A DNA stretch of 64,000 nucleotides from Bacillus aquiflavi (GCF_019915265.1 NZ_CP082780.1:3715501-3779500); one strand, 5' to 3'. Numbered from the stretch's first letter, positions 1 through 8,627 are shown. Made by a program: numbers and translations. The notes: generated from the sequence alone by a model not told the origin.

Positions 1-430
1 TTAACCGTATCCTTAGTTATCTTCTCTCTACCTTCACTCTTCACCGAAAACATTTGCGGACGAATCTCACCGAGCGGTTTCGTTCCCATTCCAACAATCG
101 GCAGAGAAGAATAGCCTGTCGACAGTTGCTCTCGATAAAGTACAGGGACCTTCACCTTGCCCATTCCCGCTTTCGCTGCGTTGATCTTTTCTTGGATAAA
201 TTCTTTGCTGTATGGTTTACTGTTGTTCACTTTCGGCGATTTTCCAGGACTCTTTACGCTAGAAAGACCTTTTGCTCCTTTTAATAAGGTGCTTGGAATG
301 AGAGACGGCAAGGCAGAACCAGTTGCATACATGATCCCTTCTTGTTCAACCGAATCTGTCACAACCTGTGCGACAGATTCCGCTGTACGAACAGGGTCTT
401 GGATAAATTGTATCGCAGCCTGTCTATGTA
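1..430 (-). pseudogene. Orphan LXG-toxin linker fragment, cut by the window edge
   Basis: Read on the minus strand, this stretch translates without interruption into the same linker (pretoxin) segment found inside the full LXG toxin at 5108-6829, roughly its residues 275-410. It has no start codon, no LXG N-terminal domain and no promoter. Near position 430 the similarity stops abruptly and an IS3 remnant follows. Towards position 1 the sequence begins to diverge from the full-length toxin, as expected if a different toxin tip continues outside the window. I infer a silent cassette rather than an expressed gene. Confidence 0.8.
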
Positions 431-489
431 TCTATCAACGTAGATCAGCTTCTTCTTTTAAACTAATTGGTTTCAATTAGTTTAGATAT

Positions 490-901
490 TAGACGTTGAA
501 TAAGCACCTTTACATGCGCCATCAGCTACATAGAGGATCTATTCTTCATCATTCTGAGCGTAGCAGCCAGTACTGTTCTATGGATGATCAAGCTAAGTTG
601 AAATCATACGCAATGGACGTAGGCATGAGTAGGAAAGGAAACTGTTATGACAATGCATGTATAGAATCGTTCTATAATACATCGAAGAAAGAGCTTATTT
701 TTTTAACCAAATACAAAACGAAGAACAGGCCAAAAAAGAAATCTATGAATATTTCATATTCTAAAACTCAAAAAAATTCACTCAGATTCAGCCAATGGCT
801 ATTTATTGCCTTCTGAATACGAAACGTATGTACCAACGTGGGATTGCACGTTAAATACTAACCGTCTATTTCCTCTTAATTCAAGTACAGAACAGGTCTA
901 A
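490..901 (+). pseudogene. IS3-family transposase (OrfB) C-terminal remnant
   Basis: The translation contains the end of an IS3-type integrase core: an HSERSSQYCS-like block (usually HSDRGSQY), then MSRKGNCYDNACIESFY, which carries the last acidic residue of the DDE triad, then KKELI and KYKT. The reading frame breaks near 740-790. The closing part, similar to the family's SPxEYE ending, is in another frame up to about 901. The N-terminal half and OrfA are missing, so the element is dead. It separates two toxin cassette pieces and probably took part in breaking up this locus. Confidence 0.8.
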
Positions 902-1042
902 CTCTGTATTTGAATGAAGAGGCCACCAAGCGAAAGCGCGGTAAAAAAAATCTTGTCTACTATATATTGACTTAATTCCAAACCCATTCTATTTCCCTTA
1001 AACAAATTTCCGTATAGAGTAGTTTATATAAAAGAAATACCC

Positions 1043-1591
1043 TTAAACTTCCCATTCAATTTTTAAATTATTTATCAATTCACTAAGTGAATTAGCAAGA
1101 AATTCATTTTCTTCTGTTTCATAATTTTCTATTAATATCTTCCCTGTTTCATTGTCAAAGATAATAGCCATATCTTCAGGAGAGGCAAATCCTATTTGTA
1201 TATATCTAAATTCTCTCCCGTTATTCTCTTCGTATCGTTTCATTGTTTGAAAAAATCTTAATAGAGGTTTACCTGGCTCTACAGGTTCAAGATTAACTAA
1301 TCGTGAACCGTAAAAGCCTTGTAAGTTTAAGAACCAGTACGAATTAAAATATTCTTTAATTACATAATGAATATTAATACCAAGTTCTTTTTCAATTTTT
1401 GTAAAGTCATCTAAATCAACTTTTTCAATAGGCTTCCAATAAACATATTCTTCTTCATCTGGACTACTTAAATACAGTAGAGGATCAATCTCTTCATCCC
1501 ATGGCGCTTTAGGATATGTACCGTATTTTTTATCCCATACGCTGATAAGTTCTTTGAAATAATGATCTAATGCTTTTTTTTTTATTTCCAT
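1043..1591 (-). CDS. Syd/SUKH-like immunity protein
   Basis: A 182-residue soluble acidic protein. Its first 70 residues resemble the Syd / SUKH superfamily: YPKAPWDEEIDP followed by a DEEEYVYWKPIEK block, comparable to the PSPC and VYWxP signature of Syd. SUKH proteins are common immunity proteins against nuclease toxins of polymorphic systems. It lies 18 bases downstream of the detached HNH-type toxin tip at 1610-2130 and on the same strand, which is the usual toxin-immunity order. A ribosome binding site (GGAGGT) lies just before the ATG. The gene is intact although its toxin is broken. The family call is by eye; the role is inferred from position. Confidence 0.65.
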   Translation of the reverse strand: MEIKKKALDHYFKELISVWDKKYGTYPKAPWDEEIDPLLYLSSPDEEEYVYWKPIEKVDLDDFTKIEKELGINIHYVIKEYFNSYWFLNLQGFYGSRLVNLEPVEPGKPLLRFFQTMKRYEENNGREFRYIQIGFASPEDMAIIFDNETGKILIENYETEENEFLANSLSELINNLKIEWEV

Positions 1592-1609
1592 GCTATACCT
1601 CCAGAGAAA

Positions 1610-2130
1610 TTACTTAATAAATACTTGAAGACGTTCAGCATTTTCCTGATCTTTCCCCCATATACCTATTCGTTTCTCAATATTATGGATTCCTCCACTC
1701 CCCGGATGCAACGGTTGTGGGATAGCCATTGCTTGACCACCACCACCAATATGATGATGAACTAAAGGTTTTCCTTTTAACCCGACAATATCATACTGAG
1801 GGGAATGTTTCCTAAAGATAGCATCATTTACAATAGCCCATCCATTATTAAGATTTTTGATGTTAGCATCACTAAAGTACTCAGGATGTAATCTGTATAA
1901 TTCATTAAAATAATACTTATTATCTCTTAGCCATCCTTCTGAATTTGTATTTTGTTTTCCCACCTACCTATATAAGGCATATCTACAACAAGTTTTTCAT
2001 CTGCTACTATTTTAGTAACATACGTTCCCCTTCTGGTAATTATTTCATACTCTTTATTTAAAACGGTGTCCTCGATACTACGATATACCCTTACCTGATG
2101 GTTTTGGATTACCCGTACCCCTACCTTCAC
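1610..2130 (-). pseudogene. Detached HNH/EndoVII-type nuclease toxin tip, frameshifted
   Basis: Two overlapping minus-strand frames (2130 to 1927, and 1963 to 1610) together read as one C-terminal toxin domain. The first part ends in a PYIGRWENK block. The second has WLRDNKYYFNELYRLHPEYF and a histidine-rich core, VHHHIGGGG, then LHPGSGGIHN, which resembles HNH/Endo VII superfamily tips of bacterial polymorphic toxins. A frameshift near 1930-1963 separates the two parts. Another stop and shift separate it from the linker fragment upstream at 2131-2389. It is therefore silent, or reusable only by recombination. The exact nuclease subfamily is not certain. Confidence 0.7.
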
Positions 2131-2389
2131 TCTTCACCGAAAAAACATTTGCGGACGAATCTCACCGAGCGGTTTCGTTCCCATTCCAACAATCGGCAGA
2201 GAAGAATAGCCTGTCGACAGTTGCTCTCGATAAAGTACAGGGACCTTCACCTTGCCCATTCCCGCTTTCGCTGCGTTGATCTTTTCTTGGATAAATTCTT
2301 TGCTGTATGGTTTACTGTTGTTCACTTTCGGCGATTTTCCAGGACTCTTTACGCTAGAAAGACCTTTTGCTCCTTTTAAAGCTAAGGTG
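2131..2389 (-). pseudogene. LXG-toxin linker fragment joined to the alternative tip
   Basis: The minus-strand translation (for example KPYSKEFIQEKINAAKAG, then YREQLSTGYSSLPIVGMG) is almost identical to the linker of the active LXG toxin at 5108-6829 and to the fragment at 1-430. An extra T in a T run near 2144 shifts the frame at the start of the variable tip. Homology begins abruptly at about 2389, right next to a perfect palindrome. It provides about 250 bp of identity shared with the active gene, enough for homologous exchange of toxin tips. Confidence 0.8.
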
Positions 2390-2394
2390 CGTAG

Positions 2395-2425
2395 TACTCC
2401 ATGATGGTATAACCATCATGGAGTA
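2395..2425. repeat. Perfect 14-bp inverted repeat with 3-base loop
   Basis: TACTCCATGATGGT, then ATA, then its exact reverse complement. It starts only a few bases from the end of the linker homology. There is no T tract on either side, so it is not a typical terminator. It could be a leftover transposon end or a recombination-related hairpin. Confidence 0.75.
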
Positions 2426-2582
2426 TGTATTTTCAAACACCCTTTTATTTTTTCTATCCACTTCACATGTACTTTATTTTTTATTCGTATATACTTGTGC
2501 GTATTTAAATGTAGCACCACGAACGTTAGTATATCTGTATATAAAATATAAATTAATATAATAGGCTTTATAAAATATAACC

Positions 2583-2612
2583 AAACTCATTTATTTACTG
2601 TAATGAGTTTTT
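2583..2612. terminator. Rho-independent terminator next to the group II intron
   Basis: Stem AAACTCATT / AATGAGTTT with a 10-base loop, followed by a T run on the plus strand. Before the intron inserted it would have lain just downstream of the DUF4274 immunity gene (minus strand). The intron starts 9 bases after it, as expected for introns that target terminator hairpins. Confidence 0.65.
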
Positions 2613-2620
2613 AATGTTTA

Positions 2621-4628
2621 GCGCGCCCAGCAGGCCGTTAATTGCTAGTTGGTGAAAGTCCAACCTGAGTAAGTGCCAAGACGCTCAGTAGCTGACAGGC
2701 AACTGGTGGAGAAATCCTAAGGTTGAAGCCCTGTGACAAAGTAATTCATTCGTGAGTGCGAGCAACCTAGCAGTCGTCGTAACATGAAGTGAATCCTGCC
2801 GCCTCGTCAATTACAACCCTCGTTGAGGACAAAGGGAAGTTGAGCCTGGTGAACATGGGCGAAAACCATGGAAGGTGTGAGGAACTTGGAATTCAGCACT
2901 GAAGAATCCCTCGGGGTAAGGGGAACGACATGTTAGGAAAGTAGTTAACGGAACTGGGGATACCCTCCTCGGTCACTTCTAAAGAAGTAACACAGAAACC
3001 TATAAGCATGAAGCGAAGTGGTGGATGGACTGAGAGGGAGTCGGAGGGGGTCATAGTACCAATGATGACAATGCCAACACAACGTTGTCTAGGGAAGGAC
3101 GGCAAAAGCCAATACCCTACTTCGTTCATATATTCAAGGAGGTAAGAGTCAGTGAATGCCAAGAAAATGGCTAACTACACCAATTATGCAAAAGCTCAAG
3201 AACTCTGGAAAACATTATACCTTTGTGCCAAGGAAAGCAAGACACGCCGGTTTCATGCCTTATATGATAAGATTTATCGACCTGATATCTTGTGGGAAGC
3301 ATGGCAAAGAGTAAGAAGAAATCGAGGGAGTAGTGGAGTAGATTCTCAGACTATGGAAAATATTGAGATCTATGGGGAGGATAGATTTCTTAATGAGATT
3401 TATCTTGAACTGAAGGAAAATCGATATCATCCACAACCAGTTTTACGTACTTACATCCCTAAAGATGATGGAAAGAAACGTCCATTAGGAATCCCAACCA
3501 TCAAGGACAGGGTTGTACAAATGGCAACCAAGCTAGTCATAGAACCTATCTTTGAAGCTGACTTTAAAGATTGTTCTTATGGTTTCCGTCCCAAAAGGAA
3601 TGCGCATCAAGCCATAGCGAAAATCAGGAAAGAGAGCAAGAAAAGCTATTGGGTATTAGACGTCGATATCCAAGGTTATTTTGATAACATCAACCATGAT
3701 AAATTGATGAAACTTGTAGAACAGCGAATTAGTGACCGCAAAGTGCTGAAATTGATTCGCAAATGGCTACAAGCAGGAATCATGGAAGAAGGAAAAGTGA
3801 GGAATTCTGTCTTGGGGGCCCCTCAAGGCGGTGTGATTTCACCATTACTTTCGAACATATATTTAGATGTGATGGATTCCCTCTGGGAAAAGAAATTCAG
3901 CCATCTAGGTTCTCTTATTCGTTATGCGGATGACTTTGTCATTTTGTGCAGGACAAAACAGCAAGCGCTAGAAGGTATACGAGTCATCCAAGCAATTATG
4001 GGAAAACTTGACCTCTCACTACATAAGGAGAAATCAAGACTCGTCAACATCTGGGATGACAGTGACGGATTTGATTTTCTGGGATTCCATCATCGAAAAT
4101 TCCCCATTCGTAAAAAGGGTGGTCGAACATTCTTAATCATGAACCATGTCCCGAGTAAGAAGGCTATGAAGAAGATGCGAAAGAAAATCAAGGATTTTAC
4201 GGAACCACGACATAAACTATTTATGGACATAAAAGAATTGGTGAAGGGACTGAACCGAAGGTTACAAGGATTCAAGAATTACTACCAACTTTCTCCAATG
4301 TTCAAGAGGTGGTTGAATCGCATTGACTGGTATGTGTTACAACGTTTAAATCTTTTTCATAACAAGAAAAGAAATAAACGACATAAACATGCCTATCTTC
4401 AAGATACAGTAAATAAAGTCCAATTCATATTGGTGAAATTAGCGAATTAAATCCGTAAAGCCAAAGGAAGAAGAACGTCGGAAAGCCGTATGAGGGAAAA
4501 CTTCACGTACGGTTTGATGAGGGGGAGCAGGAAAAGGAATTGCCCTCTTGTCTGGCTTAGTAAGGTGGAACACCCTGAACCCCGAGGACAAAGAAGGCAG
4601 TATCTAATTCCTGTTTTCTACTCTACTT
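2621..4628 (+). mobile_element. Group II intron, copy 1
   Basis: The boundaries come from comparison with the second copy at 24257-26272: identity starts at GCGCGCCCAGCAGG and ends at CTACTCTACTT. Inside are a structured 5' region of about 530 bases, the reverse transcriptase gene, and a domain V-like hairpin at about 4484-4520 (AGCCGTATG ... GTACGGTTT). About 70-100 bases follow domain V, longer than usual. It lies in antisense orientation to the toxin operon and ends on the stop codon of the DUF4274 gene. The exact splice sites are inferred. Confidence 0.85.
3152..4450 (+). CDS. ltrA: Group II intron reverse transcriptase/maturase
   Basis: A 432-residue intron-encoded protein. The reverse transcriptase domain shows RNRGSSGVD, KRPLGIPTIKDR, YGFRPKRNAHQA, a catalytic YADD near residue 260, and the GAPQGGVISPLLSNIYL block. 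A maturase (X) domain follows, with KNYYQLSPMFKRWLNRIDWY. There is no obvious HNH endonuclease domain. The GTG start is preceded by AAGGAGG nine bases upstream. Compared with the copy at 24786 it lacks two residues after KES and one isoleucine near GIMEEG (in-frame losses within short repeats), but it keeps the full C-terminus ending in KVQFILVKLAN. Confidence 0.95.
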   Translation: MNAKKMANYTNYAKAQELWKTLYLCAKESKTRRFHALYDKIYRPDILWEAWQRVRRNRGSSGVDSQTMENIEIYGEDRFLNEIYLELKENRYHPQPVLRTYIPKDDGKKRPLGIPTIKDRVVQMATKLVIEPIFEADFKDCSYGFRPKRNAHQAIAKIRKESKKSYWVLDVDIQGYFDNINHDKLMKLVEQRISDRKVLKLIRKWLQAGIMEEGKVRNSVLGAPQGGVISPLLSNIYLDVMDSLWEKKFSHLGSLIRYADDFVILCRTKQQALEGIRVIQAIMGKLDLSLHKEKSRLVNIWDDSDGFDFLGFHHRKFPIRKKGGRTFLIMNHVPSKKAMKKMRKKIKDFTEPRHKLFMDIKELVKGLNRRLQGFKNYYQLSPMFKRWLNRIDWYVLQRLNLFHNKKRNKRHKHAYLQDTVNKVQFILVKLAN

Positions 4629-5083
4629 TATATTTTAGGAATATCAATTATGTTTCCTGGTGACTCACTAATAAGAATATCTGAAATACTTGGGTTGCTT
4701 TTTTTTAACTTGAATATTTGAATTTTTGTTAATTCAGGGTTAAATGATATATTTTGTGTTTTAAACTCCAAATTCATAATTTTATTTTGAAGTTTTAATA
4801 TAAAAACTTTCCATTCTTGTAAAGGAGAATTCGAAACTTCCTCCGGACTTTCTAATAGTCGATATCCATCTGCATAATGAAACATTAGTAATCCCGTTCC
4901 TAAATCACAATCTTTATTTTCAAGAATTGCATTTGGTATATCAAATCCACTATTCCAATTATAATTTGCTGCAAAACAATGAAGGATTATTGGATTATTT
5001 ATACTTTTTATTCGGCTAATTGTATCCTCTTTATTTGTATTATAAAGTAATTCTTCAAGCAAACTAATATCTTTATTTTCCAT
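4628..5083 (-). CDS. DUF4274 immunity protein for the LXG-AHH toxin
   Basis: A 151-residue acidic protein matching the DUF4274 pattern: ILHCFAANYNWNSGFDIP, then a CDLGTGLLMFHYADGY block. DUF4274 proteins are found next to polymorphic toxins and are regarded as immunity proteins. It starts 25 bases after the stop of the LXG toxin at 5108-6829, on the same strand, so it most likely protects the cell from that AHH nuclease. A group II intron is inserted exactly at its stop codon without changing the protein. The family is recognised by eye; the specificity is inferred. Confidence 0.75.
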   Translation of the reverse strand: MENKDISLLEELLYNTNKEDTISRIKSINNPIILHCFAANYNWNSGFDIPNAILENKDCDLGTGLLMFHYADGYRLLESPEEVSNSPLQEWKVFILKLQNKIMNLEFKTQNISFNPELTKIQIFKLKKSNPSISDILISESPGNIIDIPKI

Positions 5084-5107
5084 TACACCTTACCACCTTA
5101 CTGATAT

Positions 5108-6829
5108 TTACTTATTTTGTATTTCCAATTGTTTTAGCTTTCTTTCCCAAAGTTCTACTGTTGCACCTTGGCTTGGGTACAATGGTAAACCATTCCCCTG
5201 TAATTTTCTTAATTTTTTTTGCAAATCATATACCTGCTTTTGTAAACTAACAATACTTTGGTTAATATCCATTTTATTTAATGCTCTTGCAACTACTTCA
5301 TTGTAAACAGAATGATATCCTCTGTGTCTAGCCATTGTACTTATATTATCATCTGGTACTCTTAGAAAAATACCGTTTGATGAGTCATCAAAGTTCATAC
5401 CTATCTTTTTAATTACAGGGTTATCTGCCATTTCAGAAGGAATAATATGCTGTGCTTGATATCCACTCCATTTTGTTGAACGTTTAAGCCCCATTTCTGT
5501 TATCATATTTTTTCCTAATTTAGTAGAGTTCCCTCCTGTTACAACACCCGGAGTACCAGGAATAATCCTAATACCTTCACCTGTATCCTGAGTTATCTTC
5601 CCCCTACCTTCCCTCTTCACCGAAAACATTTGCGGACGAATGTCTCCAAGCGGTTTCGTTCCCATTCCAACAATCGGCAGAGAAGAATAGCCTGTCGACA
5701 GTTGCTCTCGATAAAGTACAGGGACTTTCACCTTGCCCATTCCCGCTTTTGCTGCGTTGATCTTTTCTTGGATAAATTCTTTGCTGTATGGTTTACTGTT
5801 GTTCACTTTCGGTGATTTTCCAGGACTCTTTACGCTAGAAAGACCTTTTGCTCCTTTTAATAAGGTGCTTGGAATGAGCGACGGCAAGGCAGAACCAGTT
5901 GCATACATGATGCCTTCTTGTTCAACCGAATCGGTCACGACCTGTGCGACAGATTCCGCTGTACGAATAGGGTCTTGGATAAATTGTATCGCAGCCTGTG
6001 TGTATGTATCAATCGTTTGATCTGCCTTTTCTTTTAATTTAGGTGGTTCGATTACATCAGGAATAACCCCTGATAATATCACTACACCTGCATCTTCCAC
6101 AACGGTGACCAATCCCGTTACCATCCCGACGATTCCATTTGCCAGTCCCTTGATGAGATCGGTGGCGCCTTCGGTTATATTTTCGACGACATCTCCTACT
6201 CCCTCAAAGAAGTTCGTATATTTTCCCTTCATTTTTGCGGCTCGATCATGGTACACATCATCGACATTTTCAAATTTTTTTACTTTCATGTCGTATAGTT
6301 CCCACAGATCATCCATTTTGTTTTGAAGTTTGTTTCTAGTTGATTTAATGCTTGCTTGAATCTTTTCCATATTTCTTCTATTTATCTCGCTTGCTTTCTT
6401 TTCGGCATCGGTTGGATCATCAAACAAGTTTAAGATGGAAGAGGGTGTCTCGTAGCTTCGGTTTAATGCTTTCGTCACGTTTCTAGTGATGCCACTTTCT
6501 ATTTGAGTGAGATTAATCCAAATATCATTTCGGTCGACTCGCATCATAGCATTTCTCGCAATCGGGGAAATGTAAACGGTTGTGTCTGCCACATAATTTT
6601 CGAATAATGACAAAAGATCGTTGATTTGTGTTTCGTATTTTTCGATTTTTTCCTGGGAACGATTGATCTTTTGATCCCATGCCTCGACACTTTTCCCCTG
6701 ATTCGTTTGAATCGCTGTGGAAACTTGATCAAGCGAGTCTTTCATTTTTACAAGGGCATGCTTATACATATAAAGCTGTCCAATCATGTCATCTAAAATC
6801 CCATAATTTATTTGTAAGTCACGCTTCAC
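5108..6829 (-). CDS. LXG polymorphic toxin with C-terminal AHH nuclease domain
   Basis: A 573-residue protein. Residues 1 to about 230 form a helical LXG domain, the targeting region for the type VII (ESX/Yuk) secretion system. A linker with a short hydrophobic stretch (AT-GSALPSLIPSTLL region) follows to about residue 430. The last 119 residues hold an AHH-type HNH/Endo VII nuclease signature: QAQHIIP (usually AHHIIP) near residue 460 and HRGYHSVYNEVV near 503. The gene overlaps its DUF5344 partner by four bases and is followed by a DUF4274 immunity gene. Parts of its linker are repeated at 2131-2389 and 1-430. No secretion machinery is encoded in the window. Confidence 0.9.
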   Translation of the reverse strand: MKRDLQINYGILDDMIGQLYMYKHALVKMKDSLDQVSTAIQTNQGKSVEAWDQKINRSQEKIEKYETQINDLLSLFENYVADTTVYISPIARNAMMRVDRNDIWINLTQIESGITRNVTKALNRSYETPSSILNLFDDPTDAEKKASEINRRNMEKIQASIKSTRNKLQNKMDDLWELYDMKVKKFENVDDVYHDRAAKMKGKYTNFFEGVGDVVENITEGATDLIKGLANGIVGMVTGLVTVVEDAGVVILSGVIPDVIEPPKLKEKADQTIDTYTQAAIQFIQDPIRTAESVAQVVTDSVEQEGIMYATGSALPSLIPSTLLKGAKGLSSVKSPGKSPKVNNSKPYSKEFIQEKINAAKAGMGKVKVPVLYREQLSTGYSSLPIVGMGTKPLGDIRPQMFSVKREGRGKITQDTGEGIRIIPGTPGVVTGGNSTKLGKNMITEMGLKRSTKWSGYQAQHIIPSEMADNPVIKKIGMNFDDSSNGIFLRVPDDNISTMARHRGYHSVYNEVVARALNKMDINQSIVSLQKQVYDLQKKLRKLQGNGLPLYPSQGATVELWERKLKQLEIQNK

Positions 6830-7137
6830 GAACGATCGCCCCCAATTGCCTCTCCAAGTTCTTCGTCTACTTGTTTCATGCTTTCTAGCAATGTTTTGCC
6901 AGCTTGATAGATTTCTTGGAGCTGTTTGATTAAATCTTGATTGACATCATTATTCATGTTATCGAGGAGGACATCGACTTTGGCGATAAAATCGGAATGA
7001 AAGTTTTTTAAGCGATCCCTTGTGTTCGAGCGAAAGGTTGTCGTGTAGCTTGTAAACTCATTCATCCCAGTTTGTAATTGATTTAATGTTGTTTGAAGCT
7101 CTTCGAGATGTAATTTAATTTCTTGTGTTGATCCCAT
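6826..7137 (-). CDS. DUF5344 / YwqI-YxiC-like helper of the LXG toxin
   Basis: A 103-residue, entirely helical protein rich in Leu, Gln and Glu. It resembles the YwqI/YxiC (DUF5344) family, which sits directly before LXG toxins in Bacillus. Such small WXG100-like partners are thought to bind the LXG domain and present it to the type VII secretion machine. Its stop codon overlaps the toxin start by four bases (ATGA type), so the two are probably translated together. An AGGA-type ribosome site precedes the ATG. Confidence 0.75.
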   Translation of the reverse strand: MGSTQEIKLHLEELQTTLNQLQTGMNEFTSYTTTFRSNTRDRLKNFHSDFIAKVDVLLDNMNNDVNQDLIKQLQEIYQAGKTLLESMKQVDEELGEAIGGDRS

Positions 7138-7159
7138 GAAAATCCTCCATTCCTCACAA

Positions 7160-7384
7160 CTAGCGAAAGTGAATGGATTCTATGTTATTAATTAATTGAG
7201 TTAACTCCGTCACCATCTCATCCACGATCGCTCTCATCTCCTCTTCGACAGATGCATTTTCTAAATCCATATCTTCAAAGTTTTGCTTGATTTCATCAAC
7301 GGCATCTTGTAAGTTGTTGATTATTCCAAAATCCCAGCCGCCGTACAATAAGCGATGGCAAAAATCAGCCTCATATAATCCCAC
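7160..7384 (-). CDS. Small helical protein of the LXG operon
   Basis: A 74-residue acidic protein. It has a short N-terminal GGWDFG motif and a helical remainder. I do not recognise a family with certainty. Its GTG start overlaps the stop codon of the upstream DUF4176 gene by one base (TAGTG), which implies translational coupling, and it sits just before the DUF5344 gene. By size, helix content and position it may be a second small partner of the LXG toxin. Confidence 0.6.
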   Translation of the reverse strand: MGLYEADFCHRLLYGGWDFGIINNLQDAVDEIKQNFEDMDLENASVEEEMRAIVDEMVTELTQLINNIESIHFR

Positions 7385-8157
7385 TACACTTCACCTACTT
7401 TTTGTTTCGCTGCCATTTCCTGTTGAAGCTTGTTCATATCATGATGAGAAAACTCAATAGCGTTCATATCTTTTTCTACAATCAATTCTTGTTTCATCAA
7501 GAAAACAAAGGCTTCCTCCATCTCGTCTTTGTATCCTTGATGAATCACTTTCTTGATTAAAGGGGCGGTAAAATGAATTTGCGCACCTGCTTTTATCTCG
7601 CCGATCGGATACAGAACTCCGACATATGGAAAATAACTATGATCATTCTTTGGACTGACAAAACGACCAGTAATGACGACTTTAGAAGGAGATGTGGCAT
7701 GACGATCTGGTTTAAAATACGCTGGATCCAACTCGACGATAGATCCGAGTGGCAGCACTTCCCTCATAATTTCAATTGTGTTTGATAACAGTCGGGCAAA
7801 AGCTTCCTCCTCTAGTGAAAATTGCTTCCCTAAATAAGCAATCGTGCAGGAAGTCCCTTCATATGTATATAAAATCGTCCTCTGACTACACTGAAAATCA
7901 AAGGCAGGGAGTTGTTTCTTATATGCCTGATAGAGCTGTTGCAATCCTATTTCCTCTTGCGAAAACAGTTGAAAAAATTCACGTATGTGATGACCAAACT
8001 CCAATCGGATCTCCTTTTGGAACGATTGGATAATTTGATCTACCTTCTTTAAAGCTAGCTCTTTCAATTGATTGTTAACTTGTTCAGTCATCAAGCTGCT
8101 CAACTCACTTTTTCTATTTATATTGTCTATATCAATCATAATGTTAAATTCATCCAT
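7384..8157 (-). CDS. DUF4176-domain protein, first gene of the LXG operon
   Basis: A 257-residue protein. The first 130 residues are helical. The central part matches DUF4176: LPLGSIVELDPAYFKP, KVVITGRFV, then YFPYVGVLYPIGEI. DUF4176 proteins occur with LXG toxins and type VII secretion loci; their exact job is not settled, and an adaptor or chaperone role is usually suggested. It is the most upstream gene of the minus-strand toxin operon. About 470 bases without a gene precede it, holding a dispersed repeat. Confidence 0.75.
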   Translation of the reverse strand: MDEFNIMIDIDNINRKSELSSLMTEQVNNQLKELALKKVDQIIQSFQKEIRLEFGHHIREFFQLFSQEEIGLQQLYQAYKKQLPAFDFQCSQRTILYTYEGTSCTIAYLGKQFSLEEEAFARLLSNTIEIMREVLPLGSIVELDPAYFKPDRHATSPSKVVITGRFVSPKNDHSYFPYVGVLYPIGEIKAGAQIHFTAPLIKKVIHQGYKDEMEEAFVFLMKQELIVEKDMNAIEFSHHDMNKLQQEMAAKQKVGEV

Positions 8158-8343
8158 TCTCCATACATCTATTTTCCTAGTTTTTTATGTGTATTTTTAA
8201 CTAATAAATACTCAATTAGATATTTTAACCTAAAAATGATATTATTGGGGTATATAACTTTAAACATGTGCTGCTTGTTATTTAGAAGGAGATTTGGACT
8301 CACTAAAGAAGGAATTGTCGGATAGCTCCCAGTTGTAGATAAA

Positions 8344-8462
8344 GTTAATGTTTTAAGTAAATACCCTTCAGACTGATGTCGTTCGAGGCGCGCAGTACGA
8401 GGCGAAAGCGAATAAAACTCCATAAGTTGACAATGAAGAATGAGAGTGTTTGTCAACCGTCT
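8344..8462 (+). repeat. Dispersed repeat, copy A
   Basis: Shares an ordered series of blocks with copies at 37910-38003, 45332-45492 (reverse) and, more weakly, 19661-19733: AATGTTTTAAG, then TTCAGACT, CGAGGCGCGCAGTACGAGG, CGAAAGCGAATA, and a final TTGTCAACCGTCT. It is non-coding and lies in the roughly 470-base gap between the toxin operon and the vWA pseudogene. I see no gene in the rest of that gap. Confidence 0.65.
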
Positions 8463-8627
8463 GAGAGAACCAACTTGTAACTTAAAGTGTTCTAAAAGAA
8501 TAGTGAAACCGCTTGTTTTCAACGTAGCGGAAGTCTTATATTTTATTCGTATTGTTATTTATCATGCACATATAATCAGTTAAAATGATTGTGGAGAAGT
8601 TACTATGAAATGATTGGGGGAGAAGCA

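Noticed and set aside
54-480. Open frames on the plus strand opposite the LXG linker pieces (also at 2098-2379 and 5630-6020)
   Set aside because: They are antisense shadows: the minus-strand frame is conserved between all three copies and matches the LXG protein.
2893-3162. 89-residue minus-strand frame inside the group II intron (also 24527-24796)
   Set aside because: It lies in the structured RNA part of the intron and has no ribosome site. It is repeated only because the intron is.
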